Origin: Dryas octopetala
Taxonomy: Eukaryota > Streptophyta > Magnoliopsida > Rosales > Rosaceae
Assembly (NCBI GenBank): GCA_963921425.1
Contig: OY992832.1
Span: 10,725,249-10,789,248, forward strand
DNA: 64,000 bases
Direction: 5' to 3'
Shown: one piece after another, positions 43,561 to 55,057 of the stretch
Layout: every line of letters begins with the position of its first letter
Numbering within the stretch: the first letter of the stretch is position 1
Notes under the pieces: generated by a model
What the model was told of the DNA's origin: nothing
The model's database searches: none
The model's input: the letters and a program-made list of their open reading frames with translations, nothing else
Position numbers and translations under genes: made by a program

Positions 43561-44671
43561 ATCAATCTCCTTGATTTCCACGGCCGACCTTGATCAACTT
43601 CTGACTAGTTCCATGGCCGACCTGTAATTTCCAATGCAGAAGCGTATGGTCCTGCTTCAGTGTGTGATTCTTGCAGGAAATGATAATCATGACATACTGC
43701 CCATGATCCAGTTTTCGGTTGAATGTAAATAGGCAATTTTGAGAAAAGATTCCTTAATTTCAATAATTGACAAAGTGAGCTCCTGGATTTATTAGGTGGA
43801 TCTTCATATACTGGTATATCAATTGTACTGCACTCTGAGAAGGGTGTTAGAAACCAAGAGGATCATAGAAGAAGTGAAGAAATAATCAGGATCATCTAGA
43901 TAGAATAGGAGTTGAGGGGGGATTTTGGAATTATATTTGCACCTCCTTTATGTTGTGAGTCTTGATGCTATATTACCACACTTGTTATTCGAATAAAGAG
44001 AGAAGTACGAGTTATAAATGAATAAAGAGAGCACCGGATTCTTGTTGTAAAGTTGTACAACTCTTCTAAGTCTTCTTATACTCTTGTTTGTCTGAATTCA
44101 ATGCATGCCATTAAATTATAGGATTTATGGTAAAATGATACCTTCCAAACCACCTGGCAATTTTTTTTTTTTTTTTAACAAGGGTGGCAAAATTAGAGCA
44201 TGCCATGGGGGTATTACGTGAAAAGTTTCACATAATATTTTTAATTGATTTTAAAGATGGTACTGAAAGACTAGATTAAGAAAGCAACTTACATATCACA
44301 GTAAATAAATAAATAAAGAACTATACAAAAATACACTTATTACTAGTAATTTTGCAAGCTTCTTAACATAACCGTTCATTTTGATGCCCTGAGGAAACAT
44401 AAGTATTCCTTAGAACCAAAACTAGAATGCAAGTCGTAATAATGCTTACACAGTTAAACCATGCCTACTGCTCCCTCACTGATAATTGGTCATCCAAAGC
44501 AACCAGGCTGGGCCCAGAAACTCTGTTCAGTAACACTCTGTCACTCATTCTGCGAGTGAGACAGTAGATCAAGCATCCAAAAATGGCAGAGGTTGAAAGA
44601 GGCGCATAAGCCATCCAAAGAATGCATCCATCAGAACTGAGTTTGATTGTTTGGAAAATCAAAGACGTTTC
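43561..44671. other. Convergent 3' region between oxygenase-like gene and Iojap
   Basis: 3' UTR of the plus-strand gene (AATAAA-like words near 43994 and 44023), then AT-rich DNA with a T16 run near 44161, then the 3' side of the minus-strand Iojap gene. A 65-codon minus-strand frame at 44465-44662 lies past the Iojap stop and is most likely its 3' UTR. Confidence 0.5.
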
Positions 44672-47600
44672 TCAGCCTCGAAATGGTGGATGGTTTTCAA
44701 AAGGCAATTCAATGGGCGTAGCATTACCATAGAATTCTTCCAAGTTGTAGAAAGCTCGCTGTTGCGGAAGAAATATATGGATAACAACATCACCTGGAAT
44801 CAAGACCCAACTCAAGCATTCTGTGTTAGATTAGGAATTCATAAAGAAGAATTTTTTGGCTTGCAGGATCAACAATTTCTAGAAAGACGCTCCAACCACA
44901 CAAGGTCAGTGTAGGTCCATATTACCCATGGCATCTTTATTAATGTAGATCAAAATGAGCGGAAGGTCAAATCCCAGATACCCAAATAACACATGCACAA
45001 CACGTTTGTTCCGAATTAAATCCAAAATTACCAAGTTTCACCACATTGTGAAGAAATGATACTTACCAAAGTCTAACAGGGTCCATGAGTTTGGTTTTGA
45101 GTCCCCAGATGGAACTTTTCCATACTTTTTCTCTGCCAGATCTCTTATCCTGGACCTAAATTGCAACATCAAAGGAGGGTCAAATATTGCTGCCAAGTCT
45201 GACTCATAATTTAGCATGCAATTCAAACATAAAGCAATCATAAAGTTAATTGTGAAGCCCTTACCTAATTGCATCAATTTGAGGACGAGAAAATGCTGTG
45301 GCAATAATAAAAAACCGAGTCCAATATACAAGAGGCTTCACAAAAAGGACCTTTATATCTCCTGCTTTTACGTCATTTGCAACATTGGCCATTTCTACAG
45401 CAACTAAAGAGATTGAAGGAAATCATTAATAAGTTGCAAACAGTAAGTACATCACGCATTTTGAAGGTTCAGGTTCATGCACCCAGAGATTATGGTTTGA
45501 CTTTAATTCTAAGTAAATAATCAGCAAGGAAGAATCCATCTAAAAGAAAAACCATGCTCAATGACTGGACATTGTAATAGAACCATAGTACACACAAACC
45601 AATCCTTTAGCATAAGCCTGCAAAGAGATGCTAATCCATCATAAACACATGTATGAATCATTTTTCATTTTACACACTACTTGCAGATATTCAATAATGC
45701 AGATCAATTGTCCATTTGCATCCATTTAGTCTGGACATTATGGATATTAATGCAAATACTACCTTCACTAAGAGCTTCCTGCTGTTTAATTCACTTTAGT
45801 GGTCAACAAAAAAGGGAAATACAAGTACATTTGAAAAATATCATTTCAAGGTACATTAGATAATCAAAGGCCAATACATAACATATACAGCTTCCTATAT
45901 ATGTTAGAGAGATAATTCAAGTTACATTAGATAATCAAAAGCCAATCCATGCTCTCCTCCCTCCCCCCTCTCTTCTTCAAGCTTCCTGCTCCACTTATTG
46001 GGCCCTCATACTACGTATCTGCCCTTGTATTACCTAACACAACCCCTTCTCTCTAAAGTTGAGAATTCACAAAACCTTAGACAACGATTTAAGAATATAA
46101 CTGAATATACATGAAAACCAGAAAGAATATTTATATAAAGGCACGACGCAACATTAGGGCCAAAATTGAGGAAAACAAAAACAAAATCTACATCTATCAC
46201 TGGAAAGAATCTTGATCAGATTGATTGTGATATGAACTTACATGATAAGCTTTCGGCGTCGTCATCAATCTCTGTGCTAGAAGGCTTCCTGTCATTTCTC
46301 TGATATACTACCTTTCCATATCTATCAAACAAGTCATCAAACATATCATCGGTATCTTCACTCACATTCTGCAATATGCCATTGATTCACAAATCAGCAT
46401 TCAAGGTTAAAAATGACAAACTACACGTTACAAGATTTTATAAACATTGCTTACAATTTTTTTTCATTTTCTTTTAGGGAAGTTTCACATGCACCAATTA
46501 GGAGTGGAAACCCAAAACTCACCCGGCCCCTCATTCATAAGGGAGAGGAGTTTCCTAAGGTCATTGATCACTGATTATCTTAATCACCATTAAAATTTAT
46601 GATCAAACATCACGTATATATACATACATGTGTGTGTTTGAGAGAGAGAGAGAGAGCGCGGGGGGGGGGGGGGGAGGGGGGATATAAATTATCTCAGCCA
46701 TGACTGGATGACAATAGAAAATCTCATAAGAACATAAATGAAAGTAGCACATACACAAAACAACACAGGAAGAATCATATGAATCATATTTATATATACA
46801 TATATATATTATAAATATATATGCTACATACATGTAGAAGCTCCAAGCTTAAATCTCATATCGATTCAAAGCCACACATAGACAAAACAACATAAAAAAT
46901 AAGGATGGCAATAGACAATTTAATTCATTCTCTTTAGGGAGCAATTTCATCGAGAATTAGAAAGGACTGATAACCATAGTTCCATACCCTTTGGCTCCCT
47001 CAACAAGCATGTTGTGTTTGGCTCGCCGGAATATTTCTGGAAATTGATTAAAATAGGAAAGTAGCTGTTTTAGATAATTCCTAGTTGAGTACAGTTTTCT
47101 TAGGAATGCTAAAAAGCTTGCGCAAGGTTTTCCTAGTTAAGGAAGGAAGTTCTAAGTTTTCCTAAGTGTACAAGGTTAGAATTAGTAATTAGGCCTATTA
47201 CCTAATTCTACTAGGAATAGGATTTCCCAGCTGTAACCTATTGTATGCCGCAGCCTATAAGCTTATAAATAGGCTGCTGCAAGGCTAGAAAAAGCATATA
47301 GAATACCAGAAACAGGGTGAGAGTTTTCGTGATCAGGGAGAGAGAAGAAGTGGCTGCGGGTTGGGTTAGTTCTAGGGTTATATCAACACACTCTTGTAAC
47401 TCTTTTCTAATCATAGTGCAGCTGTGATTCTCAAAGGATCACACGGGGACGTAGGCAAAGTTAGCCGAACCTCGAGAACAAATCTTGGTGTTCTTTGTGT
47501 TTACTTTTGCTGCTTTATATTGTGTGCTAATTATTCTAACTCTAGAATACATCAAAGACAAGGCTGGAAGGTGTTTTTCACTACAATTGGTATCAGAGCC

Positions 47601-50600
47601 AGGTTGGCTAATAGGTGTCTGCGATGTCTAGAGGAGGTCGAAGCATGGACTTAGGAGATTTAAGGCCTGCTTTGAAGCCATATGATGGCAAGGATGATTT
47701 TACAGATTGGCAACGGATGATGAAGAACGTGCTGGTGCAGCAGGATCTGGATGATGCACTTCTTGGTGAGAAGCCGACAACCACGTCAGAAGGAACATGG
47801 AACAAGGTTCTCAAGAAGGCCAAGAGTTCAATAGAGATCCACCTCACAAGATCCGTGAGGTCTCACATCACAGAGGCGATGACAGCAAAAGAAGCATGGG
47901 ACAAGTTAGAGAGTGTTTATATGGGCAAGACGGTGTCCAATAAACTCTTCTTGAAGGATGAACTCTTCGGACTTCGACTAGAAGAAGGTGGAGATGTAGC
48001 GGATCATGTATGCAAATTTCAGCATTGCATAGCTAATCTCGACAAGGTCGAAGAAGTTTACAAGGATGATGATAAGGCTATCATCTTGCTGAGATCCCTG
48101 CCATCTTCTTTCAAGCACTTCCGAACAACTTTGATGTTTGGAAAGGAGACTCTAAAGCTTGATGACGTGGTGCAAGCGCTCCAGTCATATGCAAAGTTAG
48201 ATGATTTAACTGAAGGCACTCAGTCATCACAAGGCCTTTACGCTAAGGGCAAGGAGAAGAGTCGAGGGAAGGAAAGGAGGGGCAGATCTAGCAAAAAGGG
48301 GAAGTCCAATGATTCCGATGAAGAAAGTGGTTGCTTCGAGTGTGGTTCACTAGACCACTGGAAAAGGGATTGCCATATATGGCTGGAGAAGAAGAAGAAA
48401 AGAGCTGAAAACTCAAGTAACGTCGTGGTCGACGATGGGGAGCTTTTGGTGGTATCTTCAGGTAATTCTACTCCACATGCTTGGTATTTGGACTCCGGAT
48501 GTAGCTTTCATATGTGTGCAAACAAGGAGTGGTTTCATACATATGAGGAATCTAGTGAGGGCAAAGTTTTGTTGGGGGATAACTCTGTGTGCAAGGTTCA
48601 TGGCGTCGGCACAGTCAAGGTGAAGATGCAAGATGGAATTGTTAGGTTGCTTGGGAATGTGCGATATATTCCTACATTGAAAAGAAATCTTATCTCTCTT
48701 GGAGCTCTAGAGAAGAATGGGTATGCATTCAAGTCTAGAGCAGGGAAGCTCCAAGTCTTAAAAGGATCAAGTGTGATCCTGAAGGGAGTTGTGCAATCTA
48801 ATAATCTCTACAAGCTTTCCGGGGTTACAGTGATAGGTGGAGCAGCTGCGTCTACCAAAGAGAGCTTGGATGTTGAGCTCATGGAGCATTGTAACAAGGG
48901 AGAGCAAAGGCATCATCTCACAAAGGAAGAGTCTCATCAAATAAGTGCTACGGCTAAGGAAGAAGAAGCAACAAACCATGATTGTTGCTTGGTTAGTTAT
49001 TCATCAAAGATTGACTTCAAAGATGCAACAAGGGAAGTCAAGGAAGATGAGGAAGGTTTGATTGTTGTTAAGGAAGATGCAACCATGAAGGCAACCAAGG
49101 TGGTTATGAAGGTAAATTCAGTTCAAGAGAAGGCCAACTCTGAGCTAGTGGAGCATGACACAAGGGTTGAAGAGTTTGGACAGCAACAACAATCAACAAA
49201 GGTTCAAGAACAGGTGGAGCAAAAGAGCACAAGGCAGTCCAAGCCCAAAAGTACCATCAAGCTAACTCACAAGTTTTGGTGGGAAAAGGACAGAGGTTAC
49301 TATGGTGTTAGTAAGGGAAATCCGGCTACATTCAAGGGGGCTTGTGAGAGCAAGGAATGGGAACGTCGGAGGTGTGCTAGGTTGTCTCTACAAAGGAACT
49401 TCAGTTGGAAGTTAGTTCCTAAATCCAAGGAGAACGTTGGCTATGAATGGGTTTATGGAACAAACGGTGAAGAGAATCTTGAGGCTGCAATTAAGATTCG
49501 AAGGTACAAGCTCGGGTTGAGCTTGCTCAATCTTCAAAGTTAGTTGATTGAGGTGAAGCACCTTCTCACTTAAGGTGCATTGAGGCAATAGGTTTTTTGC
49601 CAATGTGAAAGGGTTCTTAGAGGTTTGTTCGAGGTTACTTCAAGACTAGAGAATATCTCGAAGGTACAACATTCGTAGCTTTGTTTCCGACTCACCAAGG
49701 TGGAGATTGTTGTGTTTGGCTCGCCGGAATATTTCTGGAAATTGATTAAAATAGGAAAGTAGCTGTTTTAGATAATTCCTAGTTGAGTACAGTTTTCTTA
49801 GGAATGCTAAAAAGCTTGCGCAAGGTTTTCCTAGTTAAGGAAGGAAGTTCTAAGTTTTCCTAAGTGTACAAGGTTAGAATTAGTAATTAGGCCTATTACC
49901 TAATTCTACTAGGAATAGGATTTCCCAGCTGTAACCTATTGTATGCCGCAGCCTATAAGCTTATAAATAGGCTGCTGCAAGGCTAGAAAAAGCATATAGA
50001 ATACCAGAAACAGGGTGAGAGTTTTCGTGATCAGGGAGAGAGAAGAAGTGGCTGCGGGTTGGGTTAGTTCTAGGGTTATATCAACACACTCTTGTAACTC
50101 TTTTCTAATCATAGTGCAGCTGTGATTCTCAAAGGATCACACGGGGACGTAGGCAAAGTTAGCCGAACCTCGAGAACAAATCTTGGTGTTCTTTGTGTTT
50201 ACTTTTGCTGCTTTATATTGTGTGCTAATTATTCTAACTCTAGAATACATCAAAGACAAGGCTGGAAGGTGTTTTTCACTACAAAGCAAGCATAATAAGT
50301 CAAGGTCTCGTGTACAACAAGTAACATTATCGCATGCTAGAAACACTGTCAAACAATCACACAATAAAGACCCTTGTCAAAAGTATATACTTTCTCAACC
50401 AGATTTCACCAAGAAGCTTTTAATATATTAATTCTGAAAGAAGGAGAAATGGGAGCAAACTATTAATCACTTTCAGTGAGACCACAAGTCAAAAGTGATA
50501 AGTCTCCAACTCTCCTATGATAGATTCAAATACAACTAATCATATCGAAAGCAGAATGAAAATCACACAAACAAGAACCACTGCTTTTTTTAAGTCTCCA

Positions 50601-51057
50601 ATGTGGCTTACTTGAGTATACCATCTACAAGATACGCTTCAAAAATACATTCTCTTTTGCTCTTTACCAGTTCTCCAACCAAACATAATAATAATAAACC
50701 AAACCAAACCAAAACTTGTTTCATAATTTTGTTCTTTTCTTAGCAGAACTTCCACACAATTCAAAACCAAAACACAGCTCACATGGCACAAAAATTGAAA
50801 TAGCATACCGGAATGAAACTATCTTCAGCTCCTTTCCCATTAGCGGAACGCAATGTTAGCAATTCTCTGGACGTCATATTTAGGTTCCTGCTTCTGGGTA
50901 CTTGCCAAAAGCACTTGCAGCGCAACCATTTATGAGAAGAAAGCTTAGTGGGACTTTGATAGAGCTTCGGTTGAAGACGACCCAGTTTCTGGAGGTCGTC
51001 GGAGAATCGGTTTCCGGCGCCAGCTCCGCCGAAAGACAGAGTAACGGGCACCGCCAT
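44672..51057 (-). CDS. IJ: Protein Iojap, chloroplastic (RsfS family ribosome silencing factor)
   Basis: Five minus-strand exons, 51057-50809, 46368-46242, 45403-45265, 45155-45067 and 44793-44672, join in frame to 241 residues. Exon 1 is a Ser/Lys-rich plastid transit peptide (MAVPVTLSFGGAGAGNRFSD). Exon 2 is acidic (NVSEDTDDMFDDLFDRYGKV). Exons 3-5 form the Iojap/RsfS (DUF143) domain: AGDIKVLFVKPLVYWTRFF, FSRPQIDAIRSRIRDLAEKK, SWTLLDFGDVVIHIFLPQQR and AFYNLEEFYGNATPIELPFE, ending PPFRG. Bacterial RsfS binds ribosomal protein L14 and blocks subunit joining. Maize iojap mutants lose plastid ribosomes, so a role in plastid 50S assembly or translation is expected. The first intron is about 4.4 kb because a 3.3-kb Copia element sits inside it in the opposite orientation; without it the intron would be about 1.2 kb. 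All splice sites are canonical. Confidence 0.93.
46632..46681. repeat. (GA)n followed by a G-run in Iojap intron 1
   Basis: GA dinucleotides run directly into GCGCG, then 14-15 consecutive G, an A and six more G. The gene is transcribed from the other strand, so the RNA carries a C-run while the non-template DNA is C-rich. The G strand could form a quadruplex. Confidence 0.85.
47010..47585 (+). repeat. 5' LTR of the Copia element
   Basis: The 576-bp repeat begins TG and ends CA. A TATA-like CTTATAAATAGG lies at 47262-47273, so U3 is about 280 bp and transcription likely starts about 30 bases further on. Confidence 0.95.
47262..47273 (+). promoter_or_regulatory. TATA box of the 5' LTR promoter
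   Basis: CTTATAAATAGG is a good match to a plant TATA box at mid-LTR; the same sequence recurs in the 3' LTR at about 49960, which could drive read-out transcription into the Iojap intron, antisense to exon 1. Confidence 0.6.
47588..47599 (+). other. Primer-binding site of the Copia element
   Basis: TGGTATCAGAGC, two bases after the 5' LTR, is the standard complement of the 3' end of plant initiator methionine tRNA used to prime minus-strand synthesis. Confidence 0.9.
47624..49543 (+). CDS. Copia gag-protease polyprotein with internal pol deletion
   Basis: The frame is 639 residues from the ATG at 47624 (a non-ATG in-frame extension to 47615 adds three). N-terminal UBN2-type gag (KPYDGKDDFTDWQRMMKNVL) leads to a basic linker and a CCHC zinc knuckle (CFECGSLDHWKRDC). 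The aspartic protease follows, with active-site DSG in WYLDSGCSFHMC, then ALEKNGYAFKSRAGKLQVLK and LYKLSG at the pre-integrase border. The integrase core is absent. The sequence then passes through a Lys/Glu-rich stretch and VEHDTRVEEFGQQQQ, the linker usually found between integrase and reverse transcriptase, and stops just after the RT start (WKLVPKSKENVGYEWVYG). The whole fusion is one open frame. It could supply capsid and protease but not copying or integration. Confidence 0.88.
   Translation: MSRGGRSMDLGDLRPALKPYDGKDDFTDWQRMMKNVLVQQDLDDALLGEKPTTTSEGTWNKVLKKAKSSIEIHLTRSVRSHITEAMTAKEAWDKLESVYMGKTVSNKLFLKDELFGLRLEEGGDVADHVCKFQHCIANLDKVEEVYKDDDKAIILLRSLPSSFKHFRTTLMFGKETLKLDDVVQALQSYAKLDDLTEGTQSSQGLYAKGKEKSRGKERRGRSSKKGKSNDSDEESGCFECGSLDHWKRDCHIWLEKKKKRAENSSNVVVDDGELLVVSSGNSTPHAWYLDSGCSFHMCANKEWFHTYEESSEGKVLLGDNSVCKVHGVGTVKVKMQDGIVRLLGNVRYIPTLKRNLISLGALEKNGYAFKSRAGKLQVLKGSSVILKGVVQSNNLYKLSGVTVIGGAAASTKESLDVELMEHCNKGEQRHHLTKEESHQISATAKEEEATNHDCCLVSYSSKIDFKDATREVKEDEEGLIVVKEDATMKATKVVMKVNSVQEKANSELVEHDTRVEEFGQQQQSTKVQEQVEQKSTRQSKPKSTIKLTHKFWWEKDRGYYGVSKGNPATFKGACESKEWERRRCARLSLQRNFSWKLVPKSKENVGYEWVYGTNGEENLEAAIKIRRYKLGLSLLNLQS
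49708..50283 (+). repeat. 3' LTR of the Copia element
   Basis: Same length as the 5' LTR and no difference found by eye. It is preceded by the purine tract accaaggtggagat. Confidence 0.95.
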
Positions 51058-53276
51058 TGTTGCTCTATTGGTACGGTTGCACAGAGTTTTGAAGATGAGA
51101 GAAAATATAGTGGATAGATACTATCATACTAGCGAGTATCAAACCATATATGGGTTTGGGCTCGGGTTAGGCAGAGGCAGTAAGCTATTCCAGTATCCCT
51201 AGTCCTGTTCGGCCCAGTCTTTCCTTTGTTTTTTTTTTTTGGGTACTACCTTCTTTCTTCTTTCTTTAATTTTTAAGCTGCTCGAGCATTAGTTTGGTTT
51301 TAAAGAAAGTTGGGTTTTTAGTGGCCAAAAAAAAAAATTGGGTTTTTTCTTTAAGAAAACAGTTCAGGTAAGATTGTAAGAATGAGTTATTATATTAGGG
51401 GGCGATTCGTGACATTATATTTTTGACACAAGTTTTTAATGAGGCTCACTCCACATAAGATTTCAACGATCCAAACTGTCTATTATTTAGGTTATTATTA
51501 AAGGATTATCATAGCAAAAATTAGATAAATCAGAAATCATTTACTTATAAAAATTAAATAGTCAATAAAATAAACACTTGAAATGTTGATCATTTAATCT
51601 TTGTAGGTAAATAGTTTTCGATTTATTTAATTTTTTATAAGGATCGTTGAAATCTTATATGAAGTAGGGCCCAAAAAAACTCGTGTAAAAAATATAGTTT
51701 CATGGATCCATCTCCATTATATTAACGATATTCCTATTAAAAGGATAATTAGTAATTTGAGGAAACACTCCCTTATCTAATATAAGATTTTAGAGCCCGT
51801 TTGATTTACGAAATTGAATTATTAGAAAATTAATTCTTATGCATTTTTTAGTGAGAATGAAATGTAAGATTCTTGTGTTTGGTAATGCTTGAAAAGTAAA
51901 GCAGAAAATACCTTTTTATTTCAATTCCCCTATTTGGTTTTTGTAGTAAATAGTAATAGGAAATAAAATGAAGTAAAACGATTTTGAAAAAACATTATGA
52001 ATGATTTCCCATGCGAAAGGAAAACCAAATCCAAGCTAAGAGAAATGATTCATTTTTTCACTTTTTGGGGTATCAAATTCCCATGAGCTAAGAAAGAACA
52101 GAGGAACCATTCATTCCTTTTTTCTCGAGTCTACTTGCTCACGGAGAGCCGGAGAGGCATACCGGAAAAAAGAAAAAGAAAAAAAAGGCTCCCTCACAGA
52201 GCACCCAAAACCTAACATGGTAGTTTTACGGCTGGCAAATACTCCCACATAATGGAGTATAACCTTTCTCTCTCATCTCCTTCAAATTTAAACTGAATAT
52301 GGTTCCCTCCATTATAATGCTCTATTTGTAGAGAAATAACTATTTCGAGTAGAGCTTTACAAAAACCAACCGAAGCCATATTGAGAGCTAATGGCTCGAT
52401 GTAATTTTCGAAATTTTTTGGGCGCAGAGTCACTGTCGTCCAACATTCAAGAGATACCTCAACTGCTCCTCTGTGTGGGTGGGAACGCAGAGTTATAACT
52501 TATAGAGATATAAGTAGAAAAAAAAAAAAAAAAAAAAAAGCCTATTTGGAGCATGTTCATCTTCCTCTCATCCTCAAATTCATTGCTTTTATTTGTTTAT
52601 TAACCTCGTTGTGGGGTACACAATATCGGACTATGAGAATATCATCTAATGCATGCACTTACCAAATATGAAAATGTAATTATTTTTCTACTCCTAAGCT
52701 TCCAAAACCTAAATCAAATGGGTGCTTAAGGTAATTTCAAGACACATCATACATATAATTCGAATGTTCTATATTTTTAGAGACAAAAATAGGTGGCTAT
52801 GTTAAAATCATGTCTAAAAGGCGATAGATGGAAAGTGAAATTATAGTAAATATATCATTCTTTAAGTGCAAAATCATGACGGTCCGATCAATGTTATGAC
52901 AGTTGTGATTATCATAGGAAGGTCTCGGAATTACTTGTCGCTTCACGGTTATGTGGTCTTCATCTAATTATATGAGATTCAACATTGCATGCCTATAGTC
53001 TCCACATAAAACGTTTGAGTTCTCATCACCCATTCAATGAGAAAGGATTCAGGTTTATCATTCTAGACATGTCCTAATACTTCTCTATCACATGTGTATA
53101 TTCTTATAATCACTCTCTCATTAAAGTCAAATGATAAAAGAGCGATAATTTGACTCCACAATTTCACCATGCATCGCTCTCTCAAGCTCCCAAAACTATG
53201 ATTGGAGATGGGGTTAGTCATAGTATGGTCTATGGAGGCAATCCCGTAAACAGTTTTGACAGCCTCCATTGGGCCA
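51058..53276. other. Iojap upstream region and intergenic DNA
   Basis: Contains the Iojap promoter just right of 51057, the MITE at 51398-51715, and a stretch from about 51793 (GCCCGTTTGATTTACG) to 52013 (reading AAACCAAATCCAAGC) that may be another old Harbinger-like relic. There is an A22 run near 52517. A 73-codon minus-strand frame at 52212-52433 has no recognisable similarity, and I do not call it a gene. Confidence 0.45.
51398..51715. mobile_element. Mutator-like MITE upstream of Iojap
   Basis: A 318-bp foldback flanked by an exact 9-bp duplication attatatta (51389-51397 and 51716-51724). The left end GGGGGCGATTCGTGAC and right end (reverse complement GGAGATGGATCCATGA) diverge at the tips. 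The arms share TATATTTTT(G/T)ACAC(A/G)AGTTTTT and CATA(A/T)AAGATTTCAACGATCC-like words over about 70 bp. No coding content. It lies about 340 bp upstream of the Iojap start codon. Confidence 0.8.
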
Positions 53277-53284
53277 GTTCCACC

Positions 53285-54570
53285 TAGGGGTGTGTTTCGG
53301 CCGGATCGGATCGGAAATAGGGTGTTCAAATTCCAATCCAAAAAATTTTGGAATGAAATTTATGTTCCAATTTCCATTCCAAAAAATCGGAATTTCAACA
53401 TCTCATTCCGATTCGGAATTTTCGGATTTCTCGGAATTTTCGGAATATAACATTTTCGGAACTTTCGGATAAAATTTGAAATTTTCGAATAAAAAATCGA
53501 AATTTTCACATTTTCATAATATTTTTTAGAACATGTTTTGATTTTTTTTAGAATAATGATGAAATTAACAAACAAACAAAAATTAAAAGACAATAGATTA
53601 TGATGCATTTCAATATTTATATTAAAATGTAATTAAAATATATGTCCAATTTAAAAAGAAAATTCAAAATATTAATTTAAATAACATTTAGAACCATACC
53701 ATCTCATACCATTACCATAAAAAAAATCTAGAAAAGAAGGAAAAAAAAAAAAAAAGATGCAATTTAGCAAGTTTTTCATTGCTAGATTATGTATGTTAAG
53801 AAATAAATTATGTATGATATATATTGTGTATGTTTAATGGTATATATTATATATTATAACATACATATTATATAAGAGAAATAAATGTCACTATGAATGT
53901 ATAATAGGCTTAATAGCACATATCTTAGAGGTGGGGGATTAATCTTTGGAGCTCATCCAACATTGTTAGAATAAATGTCATTAGTAGATACGTTACTCAC
54001 ATATATATATATATATATCATGTTTGAAATTTTGAAAATAATAAGTTTAAATATTTAGTAATTAGTAATTACAACTAGTGGGATATTCTAGTTGGAATAA
54101 CTGTAGAATTGCTCCATATCTTCAATTCCCTTCCCTAATAAAAAAAAAAATAGTAATTACATGTACGAAAAAATGTGGGTGTTTGTGTTACCAACTTACC
54201 ATTTATGTTATTATGATACACATATATTTATAATGTACATATGTTTATATTAATAGTATTAGTCATCTTTTTTAAAATATATGTTATATGTATCATACTA
54301 AATAAATGATAAAATATATAATATGAAATAAATTGGCATAATTTTGGAAATATTGAATCGGAATGCCTTCGGAACATTTCGAAATTTTTTGAATCGGAAT
54401 TCGGATCGGAATCGGAATTTACATAAACATTCCAATTCCAATCCAATTTTTTTCAGAATTTTCGAATTTCGGCATTTTCGGATTCGACAATTTCGGATAC
54501 AGAATAAAATTGAAAATTTTCAGATAGGAATCGGTCGGATTCGGATTTTCCAATCCAAATCACACCCCTA
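53285..54570. mobile_element. Non-autonomous hAT element
   Basis: A 1,286-bp element with exact 8-bp duplication gttccacc (53277-53284 and 54571-54578) and inverted ends TAGGGGTGTG / CACACCCCTA, both hallmarks of hAT. Subterminal regions are packed with GGAATTTTCGGA / TCGGAATCGG motifs in both orientations, typical transposase-binding clusters. The AT-rich interior includes an (AT)n run near 54000 and no transposase. Frames through the ends are repeat artefacts. Confidence 0.9.
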
Positions 54571-54578
54571 GTTCCACC

Positions 54579-55057
54579 AAATATAAGCACCGTGCCACTT
54601 AAGTTTCTTACAAGTTACAGTAGTAGTTGTAGTTGATTTCTCCAAACAAATCAACTGCTTAGAGAGATCACACCAAGAAAATATTTAGTTCATTTTAAAC
54701 AAGCAACATATTTGATGTGACTGCTTCCACATAAACAGTCATTCTCCTTCCACATAATCAGATTGGCTCAATTTATTGGAATGGCAATTTGGAAATTCCA
54801 CCATAAAATTCATAACACCACCATGTTAAATTCAAGTCAAACACCTGTTTTTACAATAGCTTTTTACCAATATTCAATCACAAAACGTCATTTCCACATT
54901 GTACGGATACAGGTTATGAAAGTAAACAAGATAAGTAGCAAAAAATCAGCCGAAAATAACACTACAATTTGGCCCTGGTTACTCATAAACCAACACAGAA
55001 ATATCAACTCCTTGAATATCAGTCATTCTTGAGAATTTTGATACTACATATCCATGG
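54579..55057. other. Intergenic between hAT element and SR45 3' region
   Basis: No gene recognised. It probably contains the distal 3' flank of SR45. Confidence 0.5.

Larger units (their letters stand above)
47010..50283 (+). mobile_element. Young non-autonomous Ty1/Copia retrotransposon
   Basis: A 3,274-bp element with two 576-bp LTRs (47010-47585 and 49708-50283), each starting TGTTGTGTTTGG and ending CACTACA, flanked by an exact 5-bp target duplication aagca (47005-47009 and 50284-50288). The primer-binding site TGGTATCAGAGC (47588-47599) complements initiator-Met tRNA, and a purine tract (accaaggtggagat) precedes the 3' LTR. The two LTRs read as identical, so insertion is recent. The interior has one 639-codon gag-protease frame but lacks integrase and nearly all of reverse transcriptase and RNase H, so it must have moved using another element's enzymes. 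It lies in Iojap intron 1, antisense to that gene. Confidence 0.95.

Noticed and set aside
52212-52433. 73-codon minus-strand frame near AT-rich DNA
   Set aside because: No recognisable similarity, no neighbouring exons that join, adjacent to poly-A and transposon-like sequence.
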